Shown here: piece by piece, positions 48,604 through 57,952 of the stretch
Layout of the letters: every line of letters starts with the position of its first letter
Position numbering within the stretch: the first letter of the stretch is position 1
From: an uncultured Oscillibacter sp.
GTDB lineage: Bacteria; Bacillota; Clostridia; Oscillospirales; Oscillospiraceae
Direction of reading: 5' to 3'
Length of the DNA: 64,000 nucleotides
Assembly (NCBI GenBank): GCA_910579435.1
Contig: CAJTVF010000003.1
Span: 1 to 64,000 of the forward strand
Program-made: the position numbers and the translations under genes
Notes under the pieces: model-generated
Told to the model about the DNA's origin: nothing
The model's input: the letters and a program-made list of their open reading frames with translations, nothing else
Databases searched by the model: none

Positions 48604-49677
48604 TTGGCGGACAGTTCTAAGACCGAAAAAGCAACCCCAAAAAAGCGAAGAGACGAACGAAAGAAAGGTAATGTCTTTCTGAGCCAGGACGCCGTGGCTG
48701 TGGTCACGCTGCTGGGCTCCTTCGGCGCCTTTTGGCTGCTGGCCGGAAACATCGGAGAGCAGCTGGCCGGCTATATGCGCTTTTGCTTCACCAAGGTGGA
48801 CCTGGCCGGCGGCCTGGGAATCGACGACATGCTCCACGAGCTGGTAATGCAGGCCCTGGGCCTGCTGGTCCGCTCCGTGCTCCCCATTACGCTGGTGACG
48901 GCGGGCTGCGCCATTGTGGCCACCTTCGCCCAGACCAGGCTGCTGGTCAGCGGCGAGCTGATGCGGCCCAAGTTCAACCGGATCAATCCTCTGGAGGGCT
49001 TCAAGCGGCTGTTTTCCCTGAAAAGCGTCATCAACGCCCTGAAGGGCTTGCTGAAAATCTGCATTCTCATGATCATCGTCTATATGAGCATCAGCGGCAT
49101 GTTCCATGAGAGCGCTAAATATCTTTATGTGGACCTCCGGGCCTCTTCCAGTCACCTGTTTTCCGAGGGCATGAGCATGATTGTGAAGATCGGCATTGCC
49201 TTCATTGCCCTGGCGGCCCTGGATTTCATGTATCAGTGGTGGGACTATGAGCGGAATCTCCGCATGAGCAAGCAGGAGATCAAGGAGGAGTACAAACAGA
49301 CCGAGGGCGATCCCCAGATCAAGGGAAAGATCAAGGAAATGCAGCGCAAGCGGGCGCAGAGCCGCATGATGCAGCAGGTCCCCCAGGCCGACGTGGTTAT
49401 CCGAAACCCCACCCACTTCGCCGTGGCCCTCCGGTACAAGCCGGAGCGGGACGCGGCCCCTATCGTCCTTGCCAAGGGACAGGATTCCCTGGCCCTCCGC
49501 ATCGTGAAGGTGGCGGAGGAGCATAAGATCCCCACCATCGAGAATGTTCCGCTGGCCCGCGCGCTGTACGCGGACACGGAGGTGGACCAGGAAATTCCCC
49601 CGGAGCTCTACAACCCCGTGGCGGAGGTGCTGGTATACATCTTCCGGCTGAACGAGAAGCACGAATTGGTAAAATAA
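48604..49677 (+). CDS. flhB: Flagellar export switch protein FlhB
   Basis: A 357-residue protein with four membrane helices and an autocleaving cytoplasmic domain. The N-terminus SSKTEKATPKKRRDERKKGN is canonical. The NPTH cleavage site is intact at residues 268-271 (VVIRNPTHFAVALRY). A TTG start lies behind AAAGGGGGGA. Confidence 0.96.
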   Translation: MADSSKTEKATPKKRRDERKKGNVFLSQDAVAVVTLLGSFGAFWLLAGNIGEQLAGYMRFCFTKVDLAGGLGIDDMLHELVMQALGLLVRSVLPITLVTAGCAIVATFAQTRLLVSGELMRPKFNRINPLEGFKRLFSLKSVINALKGLLKICILMIIVYMSISGMFHESAKYLYVDLRASSSHLFSEGMSMIVKIGIAFIALAALDFMYQWWDYERNLRMSKQEIKEEYKQTEGDPQIKGKIKEMQRKRAQSRMMQQVPQADVVIRNPTHFAVALRYKPERDAAPIVLAKGQDSLALRIVKVAEEHKIPTIENVPLARALYADTEVDQEIPPELYNPVAEVLVYIFRLNEKHELVK

Positions 49678-49768
49678 ATTTGCCGCCTTGTCCAAAGGAT
49701 AAGGCCAGCCGGTTTTGCGAGACGGGCCGGGGCGGAAAGGAATCTGTGGGACAGGAGGTGACCGGCGC

Positions 49769-51880
49769 TTGAGAAGGATCATGGACAACGTAATATCCCT
49801 CGCCGTCGTGGTCATCGTTCTGTTTTTGATCATCCCCCTGCCGACGCAGCTGCTGGACCTCCTGCTGGTGGTCAACATCGGGCTTTCCATTATGATCCTG
49901 ATGATCACCATGAACATCTCGGAGGCGCTGGAATTCTCCATTTTCCCGTCGCTGCTGCTGATTACCACGCTGTTCCGATTGGGATTGAACGTCTCCACCA
50001 CCCGCCAGATTCTCTGGCACGGCTACGCCGGAACGGTTATCCAGAACTTCGGCAACCTCATCACAGGCGGCAATATCGTGGTCGGCGTGGTCATCTTCCT
50101 GATTATCGTGCTGGTGCAGTTCATCGTCATCACCAAGGGCGCCGAGCGCGTGGCCGAGGTGGCCGCCCGGTTCACCCTGGACGCCATGCCCGGCAAGCAG
50201 ATGGCCATTGACGCGGACCTCTCCTCCGGCCTCATTGACGAGCAGGAGGCCAAGGGCCGCCGGCATAAGATCCAAAAGGAAGCGGACTTCTACGGCGCTA
50301 TGGACGGCGCCACCAAAATCGTCAAAGGCGACGCCACCATGTCCTTGATCATCACCATGATCAACTTCATCGGAGGCGTTCTCATCGGGATGCTGGTCAA
50401 TGGCGGAACCTTCTCCGACGTCATCTCCCGATACTCCATCGTCACCATCGGCGACGGCCTGGTCTCCCAGCTTCCGGCGCTGATGATCTCCACCGCCACG
50501 GGCATGATCGTCACCCGGTCCGTGTCCGAGGGGAGCCTCAACAAGGACGTCATCGGCCAGTTCAAGGCTCAGCCCCGGGCCATCATGACCACCGGCGTCA
50601 TCCTCCTCTTCCTGGCGGCCATTCCCAACACGCCCCGCTTCGCCCTGGCAGTGGGCGGCGGGCTGCTTCTGGGCGTGGGCTGGTATGTCAGCAGCCGCAT
50701 GGAGCGGGAACGGCGGGAGACCGCGGCCATCCAGGCCGCCGAGGAACAGCAGCAGCAGGCCGGCGAGGCCGCCGCGCCCAGCGAGACCGATTACTACAAG
50801 GATATCAACAATGTCTATAACCTCCTCTCGGTGGAGCCCATCGAGATGGAGTTCGGATACAGCCTTATCCCCATGGTGGACGAGAGCCACGGCGGCAAGC
50901 TTATCAGCCGCATCGTCATCTTCCGCCGCCAGTACGCCCAGGACATGGGCTTCGTCTTCCCCTCCATCCGCCTCCACGACGCGTCCTCCCTGGGGACGAA
51001 CCAGTACGTCATCCGCATCCGGGGCGAGGAGGTGGCCCGGGGAGAGATTCTGGTGGATTACTACCTGGCCCTGGAGCCGGCGAACCCCCTGGGGGAGATC
51101 GACGGCATCGAGACCATCGAGCCTGCCTACGGCATTCCCTCCCGGTGGATTCTGCCGGAGAACAAGGAAATGGCGGAGATTTACGGCTACAACGTCATCG
51201 ACCCCCTGTCCGTCATGCTGACCCACCTGTCGGAGACGGTGAAAAAATACGCCTATGAGATGCTGGGCCGGACGGAGACCATTCAGCTGGTGGAGAACCT
51301 GAAGCGCACCTCCCCGGAGCTGGTGGAGGAGGCCATTCCCGCCATCATCTCTTACGCCACGCTGGAAAAGGTGCTGCGGAACCTGCTGAAGGAGGGCGTG
51401 CCCATCAAGGACCTGGGGGCCATCGTGGAGACCCTGGCCGACGCCCTGGTGCAGGGCCGGGATATCGACGCCGCCACGGAGCAGGTCCGGGGCGCGCTGG
51501 CCCGGACCATCACCCGCCGCTTCTGCGAGGACGGGCAGCTCCGCGTCGTCACCCTGGACGCGGAGGTGGAGAAGAAGATCATCGCCTCCCTCACCCGGAA
51601 CGAGCAGGGCGTGTACCTGGCTATGGGCCCGGAGCTGATGCAGCAGATCGTCTCCCAGCTGGCCAACCAGATGAAGAAATTCAACGATCTCTCTCAAACG
51701 CCCATTATCCTGGTCAGCCAGGTAATCCGGGGCTATTTCGCCAAGATGATTACCCAGTTCTATCCCGGCGTATACGTCCTGTCCTTCAATGAGATTACCA
51801 GCGCCGTGCAGATTCAGGCCATCGGGAACATCACCCTGGAGCCTGCCGCCAAGCCGGAGCGAAGGGCGGTGGGCACATGA
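49769..51880 (+). CDS. flhA: Flagellar export protein FlhA
   Basis: A 703-residue protein, the largest export-gate subunit. The N-terminal half has about eight membrane helices, with the FHIPEP-type block around FPSLLLITTLFRLGLNVSTT and the cytoplasmic loop DAMPGKQMAIDADLSSGLID. The C-terminal half is the substrate-docking domain. The TTG at 49769 follows AGGAGGTG with normal spacing; an ATG at 49781 is an alternative. It overlaps fliA by 4 bases, where flhF and flhG normally intervene. Confidence 0.95.
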   Translation: MRRIMDNVISLAVVVIVLFLIIPLPTQLLDLLLVVNIGLSIMILMITMNISEALEFSIFPSLLLITTLFRLGLNVSTTRQILWHGYAGTVIQNFGNLITGGNIVVGVVIFLIIVLVQFIVITKGAERVAEVAARFTLDAMPGKQMAIDADLSSGLIDEQEAKGRRHKIQKEADFYGAMDGATKIVKGDATMSLIITMINFIGGVLIGMLVNGGTFSDVISRYSIVTIGDGLVSQLPALMISTATGMIVTRSVSEGSLNKDVIGQFKAQPRAIMTTGVILLFLAAIPNTPRFALAVGGGLLLGVGWYVSSRMERERRETAAIQAAEEQQQQAGEAAAPSETDYYKDINNVYNLLSVEPIEMEFGYSLIPMVDESHGGKLISRIVIFRRQYAQDMGFVFPSIRLHDASSLGTNQYVIRIRGEEVARGEILVDYYLALEPANPLGEIDGIETIEPAYGIPSRWILPENKEMAEIYGYNVIDPLSVMLTHLSETVKKYAYEMLGRTETIQLVENLKRTSPELVEEAIPAIISYATLEKVLRNLLKEGVPIKDLGAIVETLADALVQGRDIDAATEQVRGALARTITRRFCEDGQLRVVTLDAEVEKKIIASLTRNEQGVYLAMGPELMQQIVSQLANQMKKFNDLSQTPIILVSQVIRGYFAKMITQFYPGVYVLSFNEITSAVQIQAIGNITLEPAAKPERRAVGT

Positions 51881-52713
51881 GCGAGCAGACCGCCGCCGTC
51901 CGCTACAGCGAGCGGGAAATTGGGGAGATGGATACCCAGGAGCTCCTCCGGCTCTACAAGGAGACGGGGGACGAAAGCCTGAAATGGCCCCTGGTCCTGC
52001 GGTACGAGGGGCTGATTAAGAACGCCGCCATGCAGATTCGGGGCGTGTACAGCAGCTTTGCCCAGATTGACGATATTATCAATGAGGGAATCATCACCCT
52101 CCTGGGGGCCATCGACAAATTCGACCCGGACAAGGGCGTGAAGTTCGAGACCTATGTCTCCAAGCGCATCCGGGGCATGGTCATCGACCTGGCCCGGAAG
52201 CAGGACTGGATTCCCCGGAACGTCCGCAAGCGGGCCAAGGAGATTGACCTGGCCTCGGCGGAGCTGTCCGCCTCCCTGGGGCGGAGCCCCACCGACGGGG
52301 AGATTGCGGAGCACCTGGGCATTACCCCGGAGCGGTATCAGAAGGACGCCGCCAACATCGCGCTGAGCAATGTCCTCTCCCTGGATGTGCTGATGGACAC
52401 CCGGGAGACCGCGGGCTATCCCATGGAGGTCCCCTCCAGCGACGCCCAGAGCCAGCCGGAGCTGGTGCTCCAGGAACGGGAGATGCAGCGGGCCCTGGCC
52501 CAGGGCATCGCCTCCCTGCGGGAGAATGAGCAGATCGTCCTCTCGCTGTACTATGAACGGAACCTGCACCTGAAGGAGATCGCCCAGGTGATGGAGCTCA
52601 GCGAGCCCCGTATTTCGCAGATCCACACCCGGGCCATCCAGAAGCTGCGGACCTATATGGAAAACTATCTGGACGACGAACCGAAGCCGAAACCTAAGAG
52701 GAAGAAGGGATAA
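51877..52713 (+). CDS. fliA: Sigma-28 (FliA/SigD) flagellar sigma factor
   Basis: A 278-residue sigma factor. Region 2 has KNAAMQIRGVYSSFAQIDDI and FDPDKGVKFETYVSKRIRGM. Region 3 has RNVRKRAKEIDLASAELSA. Region 4 has LREN-EQIVLSLYYERNLHL and the HTH MELSEPRISQIHTRAIQKLR. A basic C-terminal tail follows. It is coupled to flhA by an ATGA overlap and should transcribe late flagellar genes. Confidence 0.95.
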   Translation: MSEQTAAVRYSEREIGEMDTQELLRLYKETGDESLKWPLVLRYEGLIKNAAMQIRGVYSSFAQIDDIINEGIITLLGAIDKFDPDKGVKFETYVSKRIRGMVIDLARKQDWIPRNVRKRAKEIDLASAELSASLGRSPTDGEIAEHLGITPERYQKDAANIALSNVLSLDVLMDTRETAGYPMEVPSSDAQSQPELVLQEREMQRALAQGIASLRENEQIVLSLYYERNLHLKEIAQVMELSEPRISQIHTRAIQKLRTYMENYLDDEPKPKPKRKKG

Positions 52714-52715
52714 CC

Positions 52716-53486
52716 GTGTATAAGGGCTTTTACAATCTGACCTCCGCCATGCTGACGCACCAGAACAACCTGAATGTCATCGGAAACAATATGGTGAACA
52801 TCTCCACGGCGGGCTATAAGCAGGACCGCTACGTAGCCACAACCTTTGACGACGTGATGTACAGCCGGCTGACGGTTAATGAGAGCAGCGGCACGGAGAT
52901 CGGCCGGCAGAGCTACATAAGGGCGGCCAGCGAGATCTACACCGACTACAGCCAGGGCATTCCGGAGCCCACGGAGCTGCCCCTGGACTTTGCCATCGTG
53001 GGGGACGGCTTCTTCGCCGTCCAGGACCCGGAGGGCAACGTGGGATACACCCGGATGGGCAACTTCAGCCTGGACGACGAGGGCTATCTCTGCCTCCCCG
53101 GCTTCGGCCAGGTGCTGGACCCCCAGGGCCAGCCCATTTACCTGGGCACCGACAAAATCCGGGGCGACAGCCAGGGCGTCATTTACTTTGACCAGCCGCC
53201 GGAGCAGGGCGGGGGCGCCGCCATCGGCCAGCTGGGGGTCTACAGCTTTGAGGACAACCAGGCCCTGGAGCGGAACGACCGGGGGCTCTTCACCGGGGAG
53301 GGCGCCCAGCAGAGCACGGATTTCCAGATTTGGAACAAGTATCTGGAGCGCTCCAACAGCGACATGGTCAAGCAGATGACGGAAATGATTACCTACCAGC
53401 GGGCGCTGCAAAGCGCTGCCCAGGTCACGAAGATGTATGACCAGCTGATGACCAAGGCCACCAGCGACGTCGGCCGCTTCGCCTAA
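52716..53486 (+). CDS. flgF: Flagellar basal-body rod protein, FlgF-like
   Basis: A 256-residue rod protein. The N-terminus has LTSAMLTHQNNLNVIGNNMV followed by NISTAGYKQD. The middle has the rod domain AIVGDGFFAVQDPEGNVGYT, and the C-terminal helix is MVKQMTEMITYQRALQSAAQ. A GTG start follows the fliA stop after 2 bases. FlgF and FlgG are hard to tell apart; its position first of two favours FlgF. Confidence 0.85.
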   Translation: MYKGFYNLTSAMLTHQNNLNVIGNNMVNISTAGYKQDRYVATTFDDVMYSRLTVNESSGTEIGRQSYIRAASEIYTDYSQGIPEPTELPLDFAIVGDGFFAVQDPEGNVGYTRMGNFSLDDEGYLCLPGFGQVLDPQGQPIYLGTDKIRGDSQGVIYFDQPPEQGGGAAIGQLGVYSFEDNQALERNDRGLFTGEGAQQSTDFQIWNKYLERSNSDMVKQMTEMITYQRALQSAAQVTKMYDQLMTKATSDVGRFA

Positions 53487-53497
53487 GGAGGAAGCCT

Positions 53498-54280
53498 ATG
53501 AACCAATCCTTTTTCATCGCGGCCGTGGGGGCCCACCAGCAGCTGAAGCGGCTGGGAGTCCACGGAAACAACATTGCCAACCTGAACACCTACGGCTTCC
53601 GGGCGGAGAAGAGCCGCTTCGCCGCCTTGATGTACGACGACGTCAAGAGCGTCGGGACCGCGACGGAAGGCGCCGGAGAGGGAGCCGACGGCTTCGAGAT
53701 GCTTCCCTCCGGCGTGGGCGCGGCGCTGTGGACCACGGACACGGACTTCAAGAGCGGCGCTCTGGAGGAGACCCGGCGGGACCAGGACTACGCCATCGCG
53801 GGGGAGGGCTTCTTCGCCATCGCGGACCTGGTCACGGGAGAGATTACCCTCACCCGGAACGGCGGCTTTGTGATTTCCGAGCTGATGCGGCCCACCGGCG
53901 AGGTGGACGAGAACGGTCAGGAGATTCAGGAGCGAATTTATTACCTCTCCGACAACGAGGGGCGCTTCGTTCTCAGCGAGACGGGGGGCATGATTGAGGT
54001 GGAGGACGAGCACGCGCCCCAGCCCGTGGGTATCTTCGACTATATGAACTACGATGGCATGGAGCACGTGTACGACACCCGCTTCCAAGCCGTGGAGAAG
54101 AACGGGAGCATCCGCCAGGGCGGAGGAACGCTGATGCGGGGCTTCATAGAGATGTCCAACGCGGACCTGGCGGAGGAGATGACCAAGGTCATCGAGTCCC
54201 AGCGCGCCTATGGCATGGCGCTGAAAATGGTGCAGACCTCTGATGAGATTGAGACGACTATCAACAGTCTGCGCGGTTGA
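53498..54280 (+). CDS. flgG: Flagellar basal-body rod protein, FlgG-like
   Basis: A 260-residue rod protein. The N-terminus has GVHGNNIANLNTYGFRAEKS. The middle has YAIAGEGFFAIADLVTGEIT. The C-terminus MRGFIEMSNADLAEEMTKVI with ESQRAYGMALKMVQTSDEI matches FlgG closely. It lies 11 bases after the FlgF-like gene. Confidence 0.85.
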   Translation: MNQSFFIAAVGAHQQLKRLGVHGNNIANLNTYGFRAEKSRFAALMYDDVKSVGTATEGAGEGADGFEMLPSGVGAALWTTDTDFKSGALEETRRDQDYAIAGEGFFAIADLVTGEITLTRNGGFVISELMRPTGEVDENGQEIQERIYYLSDNEGRFVLSETGGMIEVEDEHAPQPVGIFDYMNYDGMEHVYDTRFQAVEKNGSIRQGGGTLMRGFIEMSNADLAEEMTKVIESQRAYGMALKMVQTSDEIETTINSLRG

Positions 54281-54294
54281 GAGGGAGGTAGAGA

Positions 54295-54924
54295 ATGACC
54301 ATAAAAAGCTATGACGAGCTCAGCTCCCTGGAGCTGGACACCCTGAAGGAGATCGGCAGCATCGGCACCGGCAACGCGGCCACCAGCCTGTCGGCTCTCA
54401 TCGGGATGCCGGTGCGCATCCAGCAGCCGGAGGTCCGCATCATGGAGTACAATGAAGCCATCGAGTGGATCGGCGGCCCGGAGCCCATTACCGCCGGCGC
54501 GCTGGTGGGGATGAGCGGGCAGCTCAGCGGCATCATGCTGTCGGTGCAGCAGATGGATTTTGTAAACCTGGTGCTGGAGAGCATGATGGGAAAAACCATC
54601 CAGGATTACATGGAGCTGGAAGAGCTGGAGCGCTCCGCCCTGATCGAGGTGGGCAACATCATGATCTCTACCTTTATCAACGCCCTCAGCGGCTTGGCGG
54701 GTATCGAGATCAACCTGACGGTCCCTGCCTTTACCGTGGATATGCAGGGCGCTATCATGGCCGTGCCCATGGCGGAGTACGGCGGACAGTCCAATTATAT
54801 CATGACCATCGGCGGAAACTTTATTTGCAATGGAAAGGAGATTCCCTGCCGTTTGCTGTTGTCGCCGGATATTCGGTCGCTGAACTTTTTGTTAAGGAAG
54901 CTGGGCGTGAACAGTGGAGAGTAA
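54295..54924 (+). CDS. cheC: CheY-P phosphatase CheC
   Basis: A 209-residue protein. Both phosphatase motifs with ExxN spacing are present: TLKEIGSIGTGNAATSLSAL and SALIEVGNIMISTFINALSG. It should dephosphorylate CheY-P and bind CheD, encoded next. It overlaps cheD by 11 bases. Confidence 0.93.
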   Translation: MTIKSYDELSSLELDTLKEIGSIGTGNAATSLSALIGMPVRIQQPEVRIMEYNEAIEWIGGPEPITAGALVGMSGQLSGIMLSVQQMDFVNLVLESMMGKTIQDYMELEELERSALIEVGNIMISTFINALSGLAGIEINLTVPAFTVDMQGAIMAVPMAEYGGQSNYIMTIGGNFICNGKEIPCRLLLSPDIRSLNFLLRKLGVNSGE

Positions 54925-55393
54925 GATCACAGTTGGAATTGCGGACATGAAAATGGCAAAGGGCGGCGGCATGCTGATCACCTACGCCCTGGGGTCCTGC
55001 ATCGGGATCTGCCTGTATGATCAGAAAATCAAGCTGGCGGCGCTGATCCACATTATGCTGCCGCTGAATATGGAGCCGGGCCGGAAGAACACCATGAAGT
55101 ACGCCGACACCGGCATCCGGGAGACGCTGAAAATGATGGAGGCCAAGGGGGCGTCCCGGTCCCGCATCACGGCGAAGATCGCCGGCGGGGCCAAGATGTT
55201 CGAGATCAGCGGCGGAAACCTGGGGAACATTGGCCAGCGCAACATCGAAAGCGTCCATATGCACCTGAAGCGGGAGGGCATCCAGCTCCTGAAGGAGGAT
55301 GTAGGCGGCTCCGTCGCTCGGACGCTGCTGTTCGATCCCGCCACCGGGCAGGCGTGCGTCCGGTGCTACGGTCGGCCGGAAATGATTATTTGA
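54914..55393 (+). CDS. cheD: Chemoreceptor glutamine deamidase CheD
   Basis: A 159-residue enzyme. The catalytic Cys is in TYALGSCIGICLYDQ, and the His in AALIHIMLPLN. The later KIAGGAKMF block is typical. It deamidates chemoreceptors and is inhibited by CheC. The start is a GTG within the end of cheC. Confidence 0.95.
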   Translation: MESKITVGIADMKMAKGGGMLITYALGSCIGICLYDQKIKLAALIHIMLPLNMEPGRKNTMKYADTGIRETLKMMEAKGASRSRITAKIAGGAKMFEISGGNLGNIGQRNIESVHMHLKREGIQLLKEDVGGSVARTLLFDPATGQACVRCYGRPEMII

Positions 55394-55448
55394 CCGGCCT
55401 GGGGAATATTTGTATGAGATAGAGATACCACTGAAAGGAGTGTTCGGA

Positions 55449-56381
55449 ATGTTGTTGGAAGAGGACAAGCGGGGCATTTTGCTGGAATCGGGCACAAATG
55501 AGATCGAGGTCATGGAGTTCACCATCAATGAGAGCCTGTACGGCATCAATGTGGCGAAGGTCAAGGAGATTCTGGTCTCCCAGCCGGTGAAGCACATGCC
55601 CCATGCCCACCCGGCTGTGGAGGGCATCTTCAAGCCCAGAGACAAGGTAATCACGGTGGTGGACCTGCCGACCTACCTGCTGGGAGAGGTCGGGGAAAAG
55701 AAAAGCAAGGACCTGTTCATCATCACTAATTTCAACAAGATGAACATTGCCTTTCGTGTCCACACGGTGGTGGGCATCAGCCGCATCTCCTGGAAGAGCA
55801 TTCAGAAGCCGGATAAGACCGTGGCCGGAGGGAACGAGGGCATCGCCACGGGCATTGCCCAGTGCGGCGACGACCTGGTGACCATTCTGGACTTTGAGAA
55901 GATCGTGGCGGAGATCGCCCCGGAGACCACCATCCAGATGTCCGAGATCGACCAGCTGGGCGAGCGGAAGCGGAGCGACGCCGTCATCCTGGTGGCGGAG
56001 GATTCCGTGCTTCTGAGCAAGATGATCGAGGAGGCCCTCCATAAGTCCGGCTATGTCAACACCCGGATGTTTCCTGACGGAAGCAAGCTGTGGGAGTTCC
56101 TCAACAGCCTGCGGGGCCGCGATAACCTCGACGACGAGGCGGCGCTGATCATCACCGACATCGAGATGCCCCAGATGGACGGCCACCGGCTGACTAAGCT
56201 GGTGAAGGACGACAAGGACTTCAAGCACCTGCCGCTGATTATCTTCTCCTCCCTGATCACGGAGGAAATGCGCCGCAAGGGCAAGGAGCTGGGCGCCGAC
56301 GAGCAGATGAGCAAGCCGGAGATCGGACATTTGGTCCGGGTCATTGACCACCTGCTGGAAGAAACCGGGCGGCGGGAATAA
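55449..56381 (+). CDS. cheV: Chemotaxis adaptor CheV
   Basis: A 310-residue protein. An N-terminal CheW domain (INESLYGINVAKVKEILVSQ, ITVVDLPTYLLGE) is followed by a receiver domain with VAEDSVLLSKM and phospho-Asp in IITDIEMPQMDGHRLT. CheV couples receptors to CheA. AAAGGAG lies 8 bases before the ATG at 55449; the upstream in-frame start has no site. Confidence 0.94.
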   Translation: MLLEEDKRGILLESGTNEIEVMEFTINESLYGINVAKVKEILVSQPVKHMPHAHPAVEGIFKPRDKVITVVDLPTYLLGEVGEKKSKDLFIITNFNKMNIAFRVHTVVGISRISWKSIQKPDKTVAGGNEGIATGIAQCGDDLVTILDFEKIVAEIAPETTIQMSEIDQLGERKRSDAVILVAEDSVLLSKMIEEALHKSGYVNTRMFPDGSKLWEFLNSLRGRDNLDDEAALIITDIEMPQMDGHRLTKLVKDDKDFKHLPLIIFSSLITEEMRRKGKELGADEQMSKPEIGHLVRVIDHLLEETGRRE

Positions 56382-56396
56382 TCGCGGAGGGATATC

Positions 56397-57707
56397 ATGA
56401 GCAGTAAATATATCGTAAGGCAGCCGATCAAGGACTCCGAGGGGAAGATATTGGGGCATGAGATCCTGTACCATGGGGAGAACCAGGCGTTTACCGTGGA
56501 GAATCCCCAGGCCAGGGAATTTGCCTCTGCCGATACGATTTACAGCTTCCTCACTCAGAACAGCACGACGACGCTGAGAGGTTCCTTGAACTTCATGACT
56601 TTCACGACTACGCTGCTGATGAAGAAGACGCCCCGGCTGTTCGACAAATCGGAGCTTGTAATCCAGATCAACGACAGCGTTATTATCCATCCGCTGTCCA
56701 TGCACTTTGTCAACCAGTTTGCAAAAGAGGGCTATAAGGTGGCGGTGAACGAGTTCCAGTTTGCCCCCCGGTATCTGGCCCTGCTGGACAGCATTGATTA
56801 CATCAAGGTGAACATCCAGAGCACGCCGGAGCTGGCTATGCACAACATTGTGGAAGTGGCCCACAGTATGCAGAAAAAGTGCATCGTCACCAGTATCGAC
56901 ACGGAGGAGCAGTACCGCAAGGCGCTGCTGCTGAAGGCCGACGGGCTGGAGGGCGCCTACGTGGCCGAGCAGATGACCACCCGGGTCCACTCCAGCGCGT
57001 ATCTCCAGTCCAGCTTCTTCCGCCTGATGGTAGCCATCACCCGGGATGAGCCGGACGTGGACGAGATCGAGCAGCTGATCTCCATGGACGCCAGCCTGAC
57101 CTACAACCTGCTGAAGGTGGCCAACTCCGCCTATTTCGCCCTGCGGAATCGGGCCACGACGGTCCATCAGGCCATCATGACCCTGGGACTCGGGCAGCTG
57201 AAGCAGTGGATTTACCTCCTCAGCGCCAGCGTCAGCACCGAGTCCGCCGAGGCCGGGACCGAGGAATTCCTGAAGCGCTCCTTCATGCGGGCCTCCTTCT
57301 GCAAGGAGCTGATGAAGTACGCCAAGAATATGCCGATCTCTCCGGCGGAGGCCTATTTGATGGGCATGTTCTCCACGCTGAACCACCTGGTGGACGCCCC
57401 CCTGGAGGAGATCCTGGAGGAGCTGCCCGTGGCGGACGAGGTGCGGAATGCCCTCACCAAGAAAGAGGGCCGCTGCGGCAAGCTCTACGAGCTGCTGCTG
57501 AGTTATGAGACGGCCAACTGGAACGCTATCACCTCCCTGGCGGAGGAGCTGGGCATTCCCAACCAGATCCTGACCAACGTGTACTTCACCTGCATGGAGA
57601 ACGTCAACGTCCTCTGGGAGCAGCTGAGCAGCGTCGCCCCCGACGCGGGGCCGGAAACGGCGCCCGCTCCGGAAACGGCGTCTGCGGCGCCGGAGAGCGG
57701 CGAGTAA
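56397..57707 (+). CDS. EAL-HDOD domain signalling protein (YuxH-like)
   Basis: A 436-residue protein. The N-terminal half is a degenerate EAL domain: EILYHGENQ stands in place of the catalytic EAL motif, while DYIKVNIQ and related segments preserve the fold. It is unlikely to hydrolyse c-di-GMP. The C-terminal half is an HDOD domain (LISMDASLTYNLLKVANSAY, VHQAIMTLGLGQLKQWIYLL). Such proteins act as c-di-GMP-linked scaffolds. It is the last gene of the plus-strand run; a terminator follows. Confidence 0.88.
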   Translation: MSSKYIVRQPIKDSEGKILGHEILYHGENQAFTVENPQAREFASADTIYSFLTQNSTTTLRGSLNFMTFTTTLLMKKTPRLFDKSELVIQINDSVIIHPLSMHFVNQFAKEGYKVAVNEFQFAPRYLALLDSIDYIKVNIQSTPELAMHNIVEVAHSMQKKCIVTSIDTEEQYRKALLLKADGLEGAYVAEQMTTRVHSSAYLQSSFFRLMVAITRDEPDVDEIEQLISMDASLTYNLLKVANSAYFALRNRATTVHQAIMTLGLGQLKQWIYLLSASVSTESAEAGTEEFLKRSFMRASFCKELMKYAKNMPISPAEAYLMGMFSTLNHLVDAPLEEILEELPVADEVRNALTKKEGRCGKLYELLLSYETANWNAITSLAEELGIPNQILTNVYFTCMENVNVLWEQLSSVAPDAGPETAPAPETASAAPESGE

Positions 57708-57740
57708 GCGGGGAGAGGGACGCAGGATGCGTAATTTGAA

Positions 57741-57771
57741 CAGCCCGGCGAACCGTGATTTCGCCGGGCTG
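57741..57771 (+). terminator. Terminator of the flagellar/chemotaxis run
   Basis: A 12-bp stem, CAGCCCGGCGAA against TTCGCCGGGCTG, with a 7-base loop, followed after AACAAA by a T-run. Confidence 0.75.
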
Positions 57772-57802
57772 AACAAATTTTTGGAGCGCCGGCGCAAATG
57801 AG

Positions 57803-57928
57803 TTGAACATTCCGCGGGACCATGGTAAAATAAGACAGTAGAGGCGGCTAACCGCCCCGAAGCCGGCGGAGGTCCCGGCGCACAGCGCGGCGGCCCAGAA
57901 AAAAGGAGGCCCCAAGCGGGGCCTCCTT
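57803..57928 (+). ncRNA. Candidate small RNA with its own promoter
   Basis: TTGAAC (57803-57808) and TAAAAT (57826-57831) are spaced 17 bases, a good promoter facing plus. No plus-strand gene lies downstream before the minus-strand ComFB gene. A predicted transcript from about 57838 would be 85-90 nt, G+C-rich and structured. It would end at the GGAGGCCCC/GGGGCCTCC stem (57905-57926). That stem has a T-run only on the minus strand, which weakens the case. Confidence 0.35.
57899..57928 (-). terminator. Terminator of the ParA/ComFB operon
   Basis: On the minus strand GGAGGCCCC and GGGGCCTCC form a 9-bp stem with a 4-base loop followed by TTTTTT. Confidence 0.85.
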
Positions 57929-57952
57929 CCCGAAGGAGCGGGCGAACGCCGC

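Noticed and set aside
49460..51697. 745-codon minus-strand frame opposite flhA
   Set aside because: Antisense shadow; His/Asp/Gly-rich, no domain, and convergent to a well-supported operon.
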